Counted from the first letter of the stretch, positions 9,336 through 19,806 are shown. The stretch is DNA of 64,000 nucleotides from an uncultured Alcanivorax sp. (GCF_947258575.1 NZ_CAMYIV010000003.1:124001-188000), one strand, 5' to 3'. The notes: a model not told the origin generated them from the letters alone. Program-made: numbers and translations.

Positions 9336-9344
9336 GTATCCTGA

Positions 9345-9373
9345 CGCCCTACGCCCGGCAGGGTCGTAGGGCG
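9345..9373. terminator. Hairpin between convergent nhaB and dnaQ
   Basis: A perfect 9-bp stem CGCCCTACG / CGTAGGGCG with an 11-base loop, 10 bp after the nhaB stop. No T-run follows on either strand, so it could be a REP-like or RNA-stabilising hairpin rather than a true intrinsic terminator. Confidence 0.5.
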
Positions 9374-9417
9374 GAAATGGGCGTCAAACCCATCCCCTTC
9401 TTTGCGTCAGGCGTTCA

Positions 9418-10155
9418 TCAATGCAGCGGGCTGTCTTCTTCCTGGCGATCCCAGAGGGTGGGCTCACCATTACTGTCGGCGATGGCTGACAACTTGTCGC
9501 GGTGGCGCTGCAATTCCTGATCTGAGGCCCGCACCACGGTGAGTCCGGGGCGCTGACCATCCAGCCGGCGAATCGCCTCAGCCGCCATCTCTCCGCCCTG
9601 CTCTGCGCTGTTATTGCCGTCGAGAGACAACCGCGTCTGCCCGCCGGTCATGGCCAGGTAGACGTCGGCAAGGATCTCCGCATCCAGCAAGGCCCCATGC
9701 AGCTCCCGGTGGCCGTTTTCCACCCCATAACGGCGGCACAGTGCATCCAGATTGTTCTTCTGCCCCGGGTGTTTCTGGCGCGCCATTACCAGGGTGTCGA
9801 GCACGCCGCAGCGCTGCTCCATGGTCCCATAACGACTGCCAAGGCGACGTAGCTCATGGTTGAGGAACCCTACATCGAACGGGGCGTTATGGATCACCAG
9901 TTCTGCACCATCCACAAAGGCGAGGAATTCATCCGCCACCTTGTCAAAAGTGGGTTTGTCCGCCAGGAACTCGGTGCTGATGCCGTGTACGGCCAGCGCC
10001 CCTTCATCGATCTCGCGCTGCGGATTGAGATACAAATGCAGGCTGTTTCCGGTGAGCCGCCGGTTAATGACTTCGACACAGCCAATCTCAATCACCCGGT
10101 GGCCATCATTGGGCTCAAGGCCGGTGGTTTCCGTATCCAGTACTACCTGACGCAT
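9418..10155 (-). CDS. dnaQ: DNA polymerase III epsilon subunit (proofreading exonuclease)
   Basis: A 245-aa DEDDh 3'-5' exonuclease. Exo I is VVLDTETTGLEP (residues 4-15), Exo II is LVIHNAPFDVGFLNHEL near 95, and Exo III is HRELHGALLDAEILADVY near 155-170, giving the full Asp/Glu/Asp/His/Asp set. The C-terminal 60 residues would bind the alpha subunit. The ATG at 10155 overlaps the rnhA stop by one base (TAATG), so the exonuclease is translated from an rnhA-dnaQ message. This tandem order differs from the divergent dnaQ/rnhA pair of E. coli. Confidence 0.95.
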   Translation of the reverse strand: MRQVVLDTETTGLEPNDGHRVIEIGCVEVINRRLTGNSLHLYLNPQREIDEGALAVHGISTEFLADKPTFDKVADEFLAFVDGAELVIHNAPFDVGFLNHELRRLGSRYGTMEQRCGVLDTLVMARQKHPGQKNNLDALCRRYGVENGHRELHGALLDAEILADVYLAMTGGQTRLSLDGNNSAEQGGEMAAEAIRRLDGQRPGLTVVRASDQELQRHRDKLSAIADSNGEPTLWDRQEEDSPLH

Positions 10156-10610
10156 TAGCTAGGCATTCCTTTTTTCTGAAGAAGTTCATCAATGCCACGA
10201 TTGGCAAGTGCATCGGCCTTGTCGTTCTCGGGGTGTCCGCTGTGGCCCTTGACCCACTGCCATTCAATAGTGTGTTTCTCGCGGGCGGCATCCAGCCGCC
10301 GCCACAGATCCGCATTCTTCACCGGCTGCTTGGACGCCGTTTTCCAGCCCCGCTTCTTCCAGTTGACCATCCATTTGGTGATGCCATCCATGACATAACG
10401 CGAGTCCGTTGTCAGCACTACCTGACAGGGTGCTGTCAGGGCTTCCAGGGCCATGATCGCGGCCATCAGTTCCATGCGGTTATTGGTGGTGTCAGGTTCG
10501 CCACCGAACAGGGTCTTCTCGGTGGCGCCATAACGCAGTAGCGCTCCCCAGCCACCCGGGCCGGGGTTACCGCGGCAGGCGCCGTCGGTGAAAATAATCA
10601 CTTGCTTCAA
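10155..10610 (-). CDS. rnhA: Ribonuclease HI
   Basis: A 151-aa RNase HI that cleaves RNA in RNA-DNA hybrids. The active-site carboxylates are visible: [20 protein letters not shown] (Asp), [15 protein letters not shown] (Glu), [13 protein letters not shown] (Asp) and [18 protein letters not shown] (Asp). The likely start is TTG at 10610 ([10 protein letters not shown]), with AAGGAG 10 bp upstream overlapping the stop of the preceding methyltransferase gene; a longer reading inside that gene adds 13 residues not seen in the family. It is the middle gene of a methyltransferase-rnhA-dnaQ operon. Confidence 0.93.
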   Translation of the reverse strand: MKQVIIFTDGACRGNPGPGGWGALLRYGATEKTLFGGEPDTTNNRMELMAAIMALEALTAPCQVVLTTDSRYVMDGITKWMVNWKKRGWKTASKQPVKNADLWRRLDAAREKHTIEWQWVKGHSGHPENDKADALANRGIDELLQKKGMPS

Positions 10611-10614
10611 TGAA

Positions 10615-11391
10615 TCAGGACTCCTTGTTTTGCTGCCCCCAGCGGGCAACCGGTACGGGTACCACAGTATTGCGCGGCACCTTGTGTTGCCGGCTGGGCA
10701 ACAACTTGGCCATACCGGCCCGTTTGCGAGCTACCAGTAGATAGGCATTGCCGTGGCGGGGCCACAGCAAACTACCCAGCCACTCAAGCAGCCCAAGCCG
10801 TTCCCGGCCACGGTCGGAAAGCGGCATAGTATAGAAGCCACTGGCCATGCCATCGACCTCAAATCCCAATACTTGCAACCAGTCAGTAAGCCGGTTGGGC
10901 CGGTAAAAGCGCCCGGACCAGCCCGGCCGCTTGCGCCAGAAGAACCAGCGAGCCAACCCCATCAGGCTGATCGGGTGGAAGCCGATAATGGCCACCTTGC
11001 CTCCCGGCGCGATACTTCGAGTGGCTTCACGCAACACCTGGTGGGGGTCATGACTGAAGTCCATGACATGGTGAAGCAGGAGAAGATCCACACTGGCCTT
11101 GGCCAGGGGCAACAACTCGAGCCTGGCCCGCACCCGGGTACCGCCGAAGCCTTGGGTAGAGATACTGGTCTGCCAGGGTAGCGGGCTCTCGGCCAGCATA
11201 TCCCGGCCGCTGCCACTATACAGGGCCACCGCACGCTGGCCGGCCTGGCTGCGCAGCCATTCGCCAAGCATTGCTCGCTCTGCGGCCAACAGCGCCTGCC
11301 CTGGCTCGCTGTCCAGCCAGTTATCAAAATTGCGGCCCAGCTCCGGTGAGGAGGCATGATAGGAAATACGGTTGAGCGGAGGCAGTTGCAT
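10615..11391 (-). CDS. Class I SAM-dependent methyltransferase
   Basis: A 258-aa methyltransferase of the Methyltransf_11 type. The SAM-binding region is [17 protein letters not shown] near residues 55-70, with the acidic [20 protein letters not shown] motif near 105 and the post-motif [13 protein letters not shown]. The substrate is unknown. The ATG at 11391 is preferred; a TTG three codons upstream is too close to the only AAGGG. It is divergent from gloB and 4 bp upstream of rnhA, an arrangement shared with pseudomonads, where this gene is also uncharacterised. The C-terminus is basic ([14 protein letters not shown]). Confidence 0.8.
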   Translation of the reverse strand: MQLPPLNRISYHASSPELGRNFDNWLDSEPGQALLAAERAMLGEWLRSQAGQRAVALYSGSGRDMLAESPLPWQTSISTQGFGGTRVRARLELLPLAKASVDLLLLHHVMDFSHDPHQVLREATRSIAPGGKVAIIGFHPISLMGLARWFFWRKRPGWSGRFYRPNRLTDWLQVLGFEVDGMASGFYTMPLSDRGRERLGLLEWLGSLLWPRHGNAYLLVARKRAGMAKLLPSRQHKVPRNTVVPVPVARWGQQNKES

Positions 11392-11448
11392 GACGGACAA
11401 TGGCCCTTGATCATAAAAGATTGCCGTTTCTCAGGAGCGTAGCACGAC

Positions 11449-12222
11449 ATGTTGCCAAGCCCCACCGCCATCCCCGCATTTCGCGACAATTACATCTGGG
11501 CCATCCGCCAGGAGGACCGCTGCGTAGTGGTTGACCCAGGCGATGCCGCACCCGTCGAGCAGTTCCTGAAGGAGAACGGGCTGCGACTTACCAGCATTCT
11601 GGTAACTCACCATCATCCGGATCATGTCGGCGGCATTCCCGCTCTGCTACGGGAAAGGGATATTCCCGTTTATGGGCCTGCCAGGGAAACCATCCCCGGG
11701 ATGACGCACCCGCTTGCCGAGGGCGACACCATTCAGCCAGCGGGGGTGGACATGTCCCTGACAGTAATGGAAGTCCCCGGCCATACCCTTGGGCATATCG
11801 CCTTCCACGACGCCAACCACTGCTGGCTGTTCTGCGGTGACACCTTGTTTGCCGGCGGTTGCGGCCGACTGTTCGAGGGTACCCCGGCGCAGATGTTTGA
11901 CTCACTGCAGCGGCTGGCCAGCCTGCCTGCCAAAACGCAGGTATTCTGTACCCATGAATATACCCTGGCCAACCTGACCTTTGCTGCGGCAGTCACCCCG
12001 GATGATGATGCTGTGGCACAACGTCTCAACGCTGTTCGCCAGGCCCGCGAGACGGGCCAGATCACCCTGCCCTCCACACTGGAAGAAGAGACACGCAGCA
12101 ACCCCTTCCTGCGCGCCCATGAGCCGGCGCTCAAGCACGCCTGCGAAGCCCGGGAAGCTGGAACAGCCGGCTCTGATATGCAGTGTTTTGCCGCCTTGCG
12201 TCGCTGGAAAGACAACTTTTAG
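11449..12222 (+). CDS. gloB: Hydroxyacylglutathione hydrolase (glyoxalase II)
   Basis: A 257-aa metallo-beta-lactamase-fold hydrolase that releases D-lactate and glutathione from S-lactoylglutathione in methylglyoxal detoxification. The metal-binding motif THHHPDHVGG is at about 53-62, the second histidine is in VPGHTLGHIAF near 110, the bridging aspartate is in FCGDTLFAGGCGRLFEG near 128, and the C-terminal CTHEYT and NPFLRA segments match GloB. It is divergent from the methyltransferase gene and followed 69 bp later by mltD. Confidence 0.95.
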   Translation: MLPSPTAIPAFRDNYIWAIRQEDRCVVVDPGDAAPVEQFLKENGLRLTSILVTHHHPDHVGGIPALLRERDIPVYGPARETIPGMTHPLAEGDTIQPAGVDMSLTVMEVPGHTLGHIAFHDANHCWLFCGDTLFAGGCGRLFEGTPAQMFDSLQRLASLPAKTQVFCTHEYTLANLTFAAAVTPDDDAVAQRLNAVRQARETGQITLPSTLEEETRSNPFLRAHEPALKHACEAREAGTAGSDMQCFAALRRWKDNF

Positions 12223-12291
12223 CTGACACTGCTTGTGGGGCCCCTTTGCATGCCCCTAAAATGACTGAAATATTTTGCTGTCGTTATTATT

Positions 12292-13893
12292 ATGAAAAAA
12301 ATCACTACTCTCGCCCTGTGTCTGGGCCTGGGAGTCCTGGGAGGCTGTGCCTCGAATCAGTCCCTGGATGAGCTTCCTCCCATGCCCGCCGCCGAACCGT
12401 CGGTAGACGATGTCAATCTCGCCAACGGCATGGACGAGCCGACGCCCCTGGAAAGCAGCCCGGATCAAGAAAAAGAAAACAACGATTTATGGGTAAGGCT
12501 ACGTCAGGGTTATGGCCTTGACCTGACAGTGGAAAATGACCGCATTCGCGTCCAGCGCGACTGGTACGCCCGCCACCCGCAATACTTCACCCGTGTCACC
12601 ACCCGCTCCGAGCGCTACCTTCACTACATCATCGAGCAGGCAGAAGCGCGCAACATGCCATTGGAGCTGGCACTACTGCCCATCGTGGAAAGCGCCTTTG
12701 ACCCCTTCGCCTACTCCCACGGCCGAGCCGCCGGCCCCTGGCAGTTCATTCCCTCTACCGGTGATTACTTCGGCATGGAGCGCACCTGGTGGCAGGATCA
12801 GAGACGGGACATTCTCAAATCCACCAATGCAGCGCTGGATTACCTGCAAAAGCTCTCCAACCGATTTGACGGCGACTGGCTACTGGCGCTGGCTTCCTAC
12901 AATGCCGGCGGCGGCACCGTATCGCGGGCGATCCGCCGCAACGAAGAAGCGGGTAAACCGACAGATTTCTGGAACCTGAATCTACCGCGGGAGACCACCG
13001 CCTACGTTCCCAAGCTGTTGGCCATTGCCCAGATCGTGCAGGAGCCGGAAAACTACGGGGTTACCCTGCACCCGATCCGTAACGAAGCCTATTTCAGCAG
13101 CGTGGACATTGGCGGCCAGATTGACCTGACCCAGGCCGCCCGACTGGCGGATATTTCCGTGGAAGAACTCTATCTGCTGAATCCATCCTTCAACCGCTGG
13201 GCCACCTCACCAGATGGCCCTCACCGCCTTCTGGTTCCGGTTGATCGGGAAGAGCGCTTCCGTAACGGGCTGGCCGAATTGCCCCAGGATCAGCGCATGC
13301 GGTGGGCCCGCTACGAAATCCGCCCCGGCGACAGCCTGGGCGCCATTGCCCGTAAGCATCGCACCACGCCGCAGGTCCTGCGCAGCATCAACAAGCTGAA
13401 CGGCAATACCATCATCGCCGGTCGCACCCTGCTGATTCCGGGGCCATCGTCCGGGAAAGGCGACTACAGCCTGAGCGAAGATTCTCGCCTGGCCGCCAAT
13501 CAGTCCCGGGAGCGCAAAGGCAAGCAACGGGTCAATTACACCGTGCAATCCGGCGACACCCTGTGGGAAATTTCCCGTCGCTACAGTGTGGGCGTGAAGG
13601 AGCTGGCCAAATGGAACAACATGGCGCCCGGCGACAGCCTGAGTATCGGCCAGTCCCTGGCCGTATGGAGTGAATCCGCTCAGACCAGCAGCGCAGTCCC
13701 GCCGGAAAATGACAAGATGGTCCGCAAGCTACGCTATGCCGTACGCAACGGAGACTCCTTGTATGCCATTGCAGACCGCTTTAATGTATCGGTGAACGAC
13801 ATCAAGAGCTGGAACGACCGTGTAGCCAGCAATCGTTACATTAAACCTGGGCAACGGCTGACACTCTACGTTGATATTCGCAAAACGTTCTAG
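12292..13893 (+). CDS. mltD: Membrane-bound lytic murein transglycosylase D
   Basis: A 533-aa lipoprotein: signal peptide with lipobox LGVLGGCAS (Cys about 19), then an SLT domain of about 105-260 with the catalytic glutamate in LLPIVESAFDPFAYSHGRAA and the AAGPWQFIPSTGDYFGM and LASYNAGGGTV motifs. Three LysM repeats follow, near 340-385 (YEIRPGDSLGAIA), 415-460 (YTVQSGDTLWEIS) and 480-530 (YAVRNGDSLYAIA). It cleaves peptidoglycan glycan strands to anhydromuropeptides. The 3' end overlaps the next gene by 23 bp, linking it to the peptide transporter. Confidence 0.95.
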   Translation: MKKITTLALCLGLGVLGGCASNQSLDELPPMPAAEPSVDDVNLANGMDEPTPLESSPDQEKENNDLWVRLRQGYGLDLTVENDRIRVQRDWYARHPQYFTRVTTRSERYLHYIIEQAEARNMPLELALLPIVESAFDPFAYSHGRAAGPWQFIPSTGDYFGMERTWWQDQRRDILKSTNAALDYLQKLSNRFDGDWLLALASYNAGGGTVSRAIRRNEEAGKPTDFWNLNLPRETTAYVPKLLAIAQIVQEPENYGVTLHPIRNEAYFSSVDIGGQIDLTQAARLADISVEELYLLNPSFNRWATSPDGPHRLLVPVDREERFRNGLAELPQDQRMRWARYEIRPGDSLGAIARKHRTTPQVLRSINKLNGNTIIAGRTLLIPGPSSGKGDYSLSEDSRLAANQSRERKGKQRVNYTVQSGDTLWEISRRYSVGVKELAKWNNMAPGDSLSIGQSLAVWSESAQTSSAVPPENDKMVRKLRYAVRNGDSLYAIADRFNVSVNDIKSWNDRVASNRYIKPGQRLTLYVDIRKTF

Positions 13894-15706
13894 ACCCTTT
13901 CTGGCCCTTGCGGCCCTGCTCCTCGGCGTGGCCAGCCACGCCGAGGTAACCCGCAGCCACGGCTATCATCCCTTCGGCAATCTCAAATACTCTGCCGACT
14001 TTCAGCACCTTGATTACGTCAACCCGGACGCCCCCAAAGGCGGCACCCTGCGCCTCTATGGCCAGGGCACCTTCGATAGCCTGAACCCATATATTCTCAA
14101 GGGCATCAGCCCGGCTGATACTCCCGGCATGCAGATGTACGGTGTCACCGAACTGGCCGACAGTTTGCTGATGGGCAACCAGTCCCATAATCGCCTCGGC
14201 GATGAAGCCGGCGCCGCCTATGGCCTGATCGCCGAATGGGTGGAATACCCTGATGACCGCAGCTGGGCCACGTTCCGTATTCGCGAACAGGCCCGCTTCC
14301 ATGACGGCCACCCGATCCGCGCCGAAGACGTAGTGTTCAGCTTTGATGTTCTGCTCAGCAAGGGAAAACCCGAGTATACCTTGCAGCTGGCAGACCTGGC
14401 CGATGTGGAGGCGGTGGACCCGCTCACCGTGAAATTCACCTTCAAGGAAGGCCGCAAGGATTTGCCCCAGGTGGTCGGCTCGATCCCCATCCTGCCCAAA
14501 CATTACTGGCAGGAGCACGATTTCGAGCGAGCCACCCTGACCCCGTCACTGTCCAGTGGCCCTTATCAGGTCAGCTCAGTCAAACCGGGTAAGCAGGTGG
14601 TTTTCCAACGGGTCAAGGACTACTGGGCCGCCGACCTGCCGGTCAACCGTGGCCGTTACAACTTTGATCAGGTTATTTTCGAATTTTTCCGCGATGCTGA
14701 CGTGGGTTTTGAAGCCTTCAAGTCCGGCGATTATGATCTGCATTACGACTACAGTTCCAAGCATTGGGCCACCGCCTACGACTTTGCTGCCGTTGAACAG
14801 GGCCAGATCATCAAACAGGAAATCCCTCACCAGATGCCTCGTCCGGTGCAGGCTTTCTTTTTCAATACCCGCAAGGCCCCCTTTAATGACCTCAACGTGC
14901 GCAAGGCCGCCAGCCTGCTGTTTGACTTTGAATGGTCCAATCGCAATCTGTTCAGTAATGCCTATAGCCGCACTGTCAGCTGGTTTCCCAACAGCCCCTA
15001 CTCTGCCCCGGTTCCTGCAACTGCTGAAGAGCAGGAGCTTCTGAAGGATCAGGCCGGGCACCTGCCGGACAATTTCTTCAACGCTGATATCCACCCTCCA
15101 GTCAATGATGGCAGTGGCCAGATCCGCAATCGCATGCGCGAGGCGCTGTCACTGCTACAGGCCAGCGGTTGGCGCCTGCAGGATCAAAAACTGGTTAACG
15201 AGGAAGGCAAGCCCCTTCGGTTTACCGTTCTCAATTATCACAACCCCGGCATTTACCGCATTCTCGCCCCCTGGTTCCGCAACCTGCAGCGCCTGGGCAT
15301 TGAAGCCGACTACCGGGAAGTAGAGCCCGCTGCCTACAAGGAACGGCTGGACAACTTCGACTATGACGTGGTGCTGTTTGTGCTGCCCGTACGCGACTAT
15401 CCCGGGCCGGAGCTGACCGATTATTTCGCTTCAAGCAGTGCAGATATCCCTGGCAGCAAGAATCTGGCTGGCATCAGCCACCCGGTTGTCGATTTTCTGG
15501 TCCGCACAGCCCTGTCTGCTGAGACAGAAGCCGAGTATGTACTCAGTCTACAAGCGCTGGACCGGATGTTGCGCTACCAGCATTACGGCGTCCTGAATTA
15601 CCATATCCGCCATCACCGGGTTGCCTGGTGGGACAGATTTTCCCGTCCTTCGGAACCGATTCCGTTCGGGTTGGGTCTGGATACCTGGTGGATGAAAAAT
15701 AAATAA
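13871..15706 (+). CDS. Periplasmic peptide-binding protein, first paralogue (YejA/NppA type)
   Basis: A 611-aa family 5 extracellular solute-binding protein with a clear signal peptide (KRSRPFLALAALLLGVASHA, cleavage near 24). YejA-like features include [20 protein letters not shown] near residue 45 and the binding-domain segment VVFSFDVLLSKGK near 155. The start is TTG at 13871, inside the last codons of mltD in another frame; no better in-frame start exists before the signal sequence. It is the first gene of a five-gene transporter. Related systems import microcin C, peptidyl-nucleoside antibiotics or muropeptides. Confidence 0.88.
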   Translation: MIFAKRSRPFLALAALLLGVASHAEVTRSHGYHPFGNLKYSADFQHLDYVNPDAPKGGTLRLYGQGTFDSLNPYILKGISPADTPGMQMYGVTELADSLLMGNQSHNRLGDEAGAAYGLIAEWVEYPDDRSWATFRIREQARFHDGHPIRAEDVVFSFDVLLSKGKPEYTLQLADLADVEAVDPLTVKFTFKEGRKDLPQVVGSIPILPKHYWQEHDFERATLTPSLSSGPYQVSSVKPGKQVVFQRVKDYWAADLPVNRGRYNFDQVIFEFFRDADVGFEAFKSGDYDLHYDYSSKHWATAYDFAAVEQGQIIKQEIPHQMPRPVQAFFFNTRKAPFNDLNVRKAASLLFDFEWSNRNLFSNAYSRTVSWFPNSPYSAPVPATAEEQELLKDQAGHLPDNFFNADIHPPVNDGSGQIRNRMREALSLLQASGWRLQDQKLVNEEGKPLRFTVLNYHNPGIYRILAPWFRNLQRLGIEADYREVEPAAYKERLDNFDYDVVLFVLPVRDYPGPELTDYFASSSADIPGSKNLAGISHPVVDFLVRTALSAETEAEYVLSLQALDRMLRYQHYGVLNYHIRHHRVAWWDRFSRPSEPIPFGLGLDTWWMKNK

Positions 15707-15796
15707 CGCGCGCACGCTCCACGCTGGCATGTAACAAGCCTGGCCACGCTTCGCTTATCCTTGGTGTGCCAGCACCGATTACGCGACGATAACGGG

Positions 15797-15818
15797 AGCA
15801 ACAACAGACGTTGTTGCT
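15797..15818. other. Intercistronic hairpin between the two binding-protein genes
   Basis: A perfect 9-bp stem AGCAACAAC / GTTGTTGCT with a 4-base loop in the 163-bp gap between the paralogues. There is no T-run, so it is more likely an mRNA-processing or stability element than a terminator. Confidence 0.5.
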
Positions 15819-15869
15819 ACAGGCCGTGCATGTTGCCAGTGAGCGTGCCGCATGAAAAAAGGAGTCATT

Positions 15870-17687
15870 ATGGCCATTCACAGCACTGTGCTGCGTGGGC
15901 TGTTTGTTGGGCTGTGTGCGTTCACAGCATTGGCACATGCCGAAATCCACAAGAGCCACGCCATTGCCATGCATGGCGAGCCCATGTATTCCGCTGGCTT
16001 CTCGCACTTTGATTACACCAATCCCGACGCGCCCAAAGGCGGCGAACTACGCCTTCATGTGATTGGCGGCTTCGACTCACTCAACCCCTTTGTCTCCAAG
16101 GGTCGCGCCGCTGCCGGCATGGCGTATCTGGACAACTCCTACCTGTACGATTCACTCACCGTGCGTGGTGAAGACGAACCGTTCACCCAGTACGGATTGC
16201 TGGCGCAAAGCATTGAATGGCCGGATGACCGCAGCTGGGTGCGCTTCCATTTGCGCGAGAAGGCGCGTTTCGCCGATGGCGAACCGGTGCAGGCTGACGA
16301 TGTGGCCTGGACTTTTGACACCCTGATGAAGAAAGGCAAACCCTTCTACAGCTACTACTACGCAGCTGTTGAACGCGTGGAAATCAACGATCCGCGCACC
16401 GTGACCTTTCATTTCAAGGCCAGTGACAACCGGGAATTGCCGCTGATCATCGGCCAGCTCCCCATTTTGCCAAAGCACCACTGGCAAGACCGGGAATTCG
16501 ACAAGGATGGCATGCTGCCTCCCCTAGGGTCAGGCCCTTACACCCTGGCCGAAGCGAAACCCGGCAAGAAAGTGGTTTACCAGCGCCGCAAGGATTACTG
16601 GGCGCAATCGTTACCTGTGATGAAGGGACGAAACAACTTCGATCGCATCATCTATGATTACTATCTTGATGAAACCGCCGCGCTGGAAGCCTTCAAAAGT
16701 GGCCGTTATGACTGGCGCCATGAAAACAATTCCAAGCTCTGGGCCACCGCTTACCGGGGCCCGGCCTTTGAAAACGGCAAGATTGTTACCGATGAAGTCA
16801 GCCATGGAAACCCCTGGGGGGCACAGGCCTTCATCTTCAATCTGCGCAAGGAATTATTCCAGGATGAGACCCTGAGAGAAGCGATTGGATACGCGTTTGA
16901 CTTCCAATGGTCCAATGACAATCTGTTCTACGGACAGTACAAACAGAATCGTAGCTACTTTGATAATTCCGAAATGGCCGCCACTGGCTTACCTTCCAAA
17001 GCGGAGCTGGCATTGCTGGAACCCTACCGGGAGCAACTGCCGGAAGCGGTTTTCAACAAGGAATACCAGCCCCCCAAAACCGATGGCTCCGGTCGACCCC
17101 GTGAGAACCTGCGTAAAGCATCCATCATGCTCAAGGAAGCCGGCTATCAGCTCCGTGACGGCCAGCTTTACACCCCGGACAACAAACCGGTTCGCTTCGA
17201 GTTTCTACTCAGCTCTCCGGCTTTTGAACGCATCGTTCTGCCTTTCTCCCGTAACCTGAAGGCACTGGGCATTGTGGCCAACGTGTCCAAGGTTGATTCG
17301 TCCCTGTGGGTGGAGCGTATCCAGAATTTCGACTTCGACATGATTGTCTATCGCATGGGGCAATCCAGCTCACCGGGTAATGAACAGCAGGAATACTGGT
17401 CTTCCCAGGCTGCCGACCAGCCCGGTAGCCGCAACCTGATCGGCATCAAGAATCCGGTTGTGGATGCGCTGGTGGACAAGATCGTCGCAGCCCAGAGCCG
17501 TGAAGAACTGATCACCCGCTGCCGGGCCCTGGACCGGGTGCTGCAGTGGCAGCATTACAGTGTCTTCAACTGGTATTCGGACCAATACCGCCTCGCCTAC
17601 CAGTCCCGCCTGCGGCACCCGGAACTTGGCAATTACGTTGGCATGGATGCGGCCCTGGATACCTGGTGGGATAGCACAGCGAAATGA
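15870..17687 (+). CDS. Periplasmic peptide-binding protein, second paralogue (YejA/NppA type)
   Basis: A 605-aa family 5 solute-binding protein with a signal peptide ([20 protein letters not shown] then LAHA). It is clearly paralogous to the preceding gene: the same length class and shared segments such as [13 protein letters not shown] and [15 protein letters not shown]. The ATG at 15870 has AAGGAG 5 bp upstream; an ATG six codons earlier lacks a ribosome-binding site. The stop overlaps the yejB start by 4 bp (ATGA). Two dissimilar binding proteins feeding one permease suggest a broadened substrate range. Confidence 0.9.
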   Translation: MAIHSTVLRGLFVGLCAFTALAHAEIHKSHAIAMHGEPMYSAGFSHFDYTNPDAPKGGELRLHVIGGFDSLNPFVSKGRAAAGMAYLDNSYLYDSLTVRGEDEPFTQYGLLAQSIEWPDDRSWVRFHLREKARFADGEPVQADDVAWTFDTLMKKGKPFYSYYYAAVERVEINDPRTVTFHFKASDNRELPLIIGQLPILPKHHWQDREFDKDGMLPPLGSGPYTLAEAKPGKKVVYQRRKDYWAQSLPVMKGRNNFDRIIYDYYLDETAALEAFKSGRYDWRHENNSKLWATAYRGPAFENGKIVTDEVSHGNPWGAQAFIFNLRKELFQDETLREAIGYAFDFQWSNDNLFYGQYKQNRSYFDNSEMAATGLPSKAELALLEPYREQLPEAVFNKEYQPPKTDGSGRPRENLRKASIMLKEAGYQLRDGQLYTPDNKPVRFEFLLSSPAFERIVLPFSRNLKALGIVANVSKVDSSLWVERIQNFDFDMIVYRMGQSSSPGNEQQEYWSSQAADQPGSRNLIGIKNPVVDALVDKIVAAQSREELITRCRALDRVLQWQHYSVFNWYSDQYRLAYQSRLRHPELGNYVGMDAALDTWWDSTAK

Positions 17688-18763
17688 TGCGCTACTACAT
17701 TGCCAAACGGCTGCTGCTGGTTCTCCCTACCCTGTTCGGCATCCTGCTGCTGAACTTTCTGGTGATACAGGCAGCGCCTGGCGGGCCAGTGGAAAAGACC
17801 CTGGCGGAGCTGCAGGGCATCGGTGGCGGCGGCACCGGCAGCAGTTTTGCCGGCGGCAGTGCGGACACCGTCAGTGGCGGTGAATACCGTGGCTCCCGGG
17901 GCCTGCCCCCGGAGCTGGTGGAGCGCATCGAAAAGATGTACGGCTTCGACAAGCCCGCCCACGAACGTTTCTGGCTGATGATCAAAAACTATTTCAGCTT
18001 TGATTTCGGTGAATCCTATTACCGGGACCGCTCCGTCACCGAACTGATTGTAGAGCGCCTGCCGGTGTCCATCTCTCTGGGCCTGTGGAGCACCCTGATC
18101 GCCTACATGATTTCCATTCCTCTGGGCATTCACAAGGCAGTGAGAGATGGCTCGCGTTTCGATGTCTGGTCGAGCACCGCCATCATTATCGGTTTTGCCA
18201 TTCCCAGCTTTCTGCTGGGCATACTGTTGATCGTACTCTTTGCCGGGGGCTCCTATTTCGAGTGGTTCCCGCTTCGCGGCCTCACCTCGGACAATTTTGA
18301 TGAACTGACCCTGTTCGGCAAGATTATCGATTACGCTTGGCATATTACCCTGCCCACCATCGCCATCGTGGTCGGCAACTTCGCCACCTTGTCCATGCTG
18401 ACCAAAAACTCCTTCATGGACGAAATTCGCAAGCAGTATGTGCAAACCGCCCGGGCCAAGGGGCTGAGTGAGAAACAGGTGCTCTACGGCCATGTGTTCC
18501 GCAACGCCATGCTGATCATCATCGCCGGCTTTCCCGCCGCCTTTATCAGTATGTTCTTTACCGGTGTACTGCTGATTGAATTCATCTTTTCCCTGGATGG
18601 CCTCGGGCTGCTGGGCTTTGAATCAGTGATCAATCGTGACTACCCGGTGGTGTTCGGCACCCTGTTCATCTTCACCCTGATCGGCCTGCTGCTGAAACTG
18701 GTCAGTGATCTGACTTATATGTGGGTGGACCCGCGTATCGACTTTGAGCGGAGGGACAACTAA
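17684..18763 (+). CDS. yejB: Peptide ABC transporter permease YejB/NppB
   Basis: A 359-aa inner-membrane permease of the BPD_transp_1 (OppB/DppB) type with six hydrophobic segments. The first helix ([20 protein letters not shown]) is followed by a periplasmic loop of about 100 residues containing a Gly/Ser-rich run ([14 protein letters not shown]). The EAA loop is [20 protein letters not shown] near 265. It overlaps both neighbours (ATGA with the binding protein, TAATG with yejE), so the permease subunits are made in a fixed ratio. Homologues form the Yej/Npp peptide importer. Confidence 0.92.
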   Translation: MMRYYIAKRLLLVLPTLFGILLLNFLVIQAAPGGPVEKTLAELQGIGGGGTGSSFAGGSADTVSGGEYRGSRGLPPELVERIEKMYGFDKPAHERFWLMIKNYFSFDFGESYYRDRSVTELIVERLPVSISLGLWSTLIAYMISIPLGIHKAVRDGSRFDVWSSTAIIIGFAIPSFLLGILLIVLFAGGSYFEWFPLRGLTSDNFDELTLFGKIIDYAWHITLPTIAIVVGNFATLSMLTKNSFMDEIRKQYVQTARAKGLSEKQVLYGHVFRNAMLIIIAGFPAAFISMFFTGVLLIEFIFSLDGLGLLGFESVINRDYPVVFGTLFIFTLIGLLLKLVSDLTYMWVDPRIDFERRDN

Positions 18764-19806
18764 TGGCTTTATCCTCCCTGCGTTTCAGCAATCCGGTCTC
18801 GGCCCGCCAGTGGCAGGCTTTTCGCAGCAACCGGCGGGGCTACTGGTCGTTATGGATTTTCCTGGTGCTGTTTATCCTCAGCCTGGGTGCGGAATTCATC
18901 GCCAACGACAAGCCCCTGCTGGTCCACTATGACGGCGACCTCTACACCCCGGTATTCAATGCCTATCCGGAAACCACCTTTGGCGGTTTTTTCGAGTCAG
19001 AAGCCAATTACCGTGACCCCGTGGTAAAAGACCTGATCGAAGACAAAGGCTGGATTCTCTGGCCACCGATTCGCTACAGCTTCAACACTATCAACTACGA
19101 CCTGAGTGAGCCTGCACCAGCGCCGCCCTCCTCGGATAACTGGTTAGGCACCGATGATCAGGGCCGCGATGTAGCGGCGGGCTTGATATATGGCTTTCGG
19201 ATTTCCGTGCTGTTCGGGCTGATGTTGACGCTGTTTTCGAGCATCGTCGGCATTATTATTGGTGCCATTCAGGGCTACTACGGTGGCTGGCTGGATCTGG
19301 CCGGACAACGCTTTCTGGAAATCTGGTCCAGCATGCCGATCCTGTTCCTGATCATCATTATTTCCAGCTTCGTGGTACCCAGTTTCTGGACCCTGCTGAT
19401 CATCATGCTGCTGTTTTCCTGGATGACACTGGTGGATCTGGTGCGAGCCGAATTTCTCCGTTGTCGCAATATGGATTATGTGCGCGCTGCCCACGCCATG
19501 GGCGTGCGCACACCGGTGATCATGTTCCGCCATATGCTGCCCAATGCCATGGTTGCCACCATCACCTTCCTGCCTTTCATTCTCAACGGTGCCGTGGTGA
19601 CGCTCACCTCCCTGGACTTTATTGGTTTCGGTCTACCGCCGGATGCGCCATCCCTGGGCCGCCTGGTGGGTCAAGGGAAGGCCAATCTGCACGCTCCCTG
19701 GCTGGGAATCAGCGTCTTTGCCACGCTCACGGTCATGCTGACCCTGCTGGTGTTTATCGGCGAAGCCGTCCGTGATGCCTTCGACACGAGGAAGTTTCTG
19801 CAATGA
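18763..19806 (+). CDS. yejE: Peptide ABC transporter permease YejE/NppC
   Basis: A 347-aa permease of the OppC/DppC type. An N-terminal OppC_N segment (RQWQAFRSNRRGYWSLWIFL) is followed by the long periplasmic insertion typical of YejE (DGDLYTPVFNAYPETTFGGF), LGTDDQGRDVAAGLIYGFR near 128, and the EAA loop VRAAHAMGVRTPVIMFRHML near 245. It partners YejB in the membrane. Start and stop both overlap the adjacent genes. Confidence 0.93.
   Translation: MALSSLRFSNPVSARQWQAFRSNRRGYWSLWIFLVLFILSLGAEFIANDKPLLVHYDGDLYTPVFNAYPETTFGGFFESEANYRDPVVKDLIEDKGWILWPPIRYSFNTINYDLSEPAPAPPSSDNWLGTDDQGRDVAAGLIYGFRISVLFGLMLTLFSSIVGIIIGAIQGYYGGWLDLAGQRFLEIWSSMPILFLIIIISSFVVPSFWTLLIIMLLFSWMTLVDLVRAEFLRCRNMDYVRAAHAMGVRTPVIMFRHMLPNAMVATITFLPFILNGAVVTLTSLDFIGFGLPPDAPSLGRLVGQGKANLHAPWLGISVFATLTVMLTLLVFIGEAVRDAFDTRKFLQ

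Noticed and set aside
9340-9417. REP or insertion element after nhaB
   Set aside because: Only one hairpin copy was seen in the window; there is no second related copy to support a repeat family.
15797-15818. Intrinsic terminator between the binding-protein genes
   Set aside because: The stem is followed by ACAGGCC rather than a T-run, and the operon continues in the same direction.
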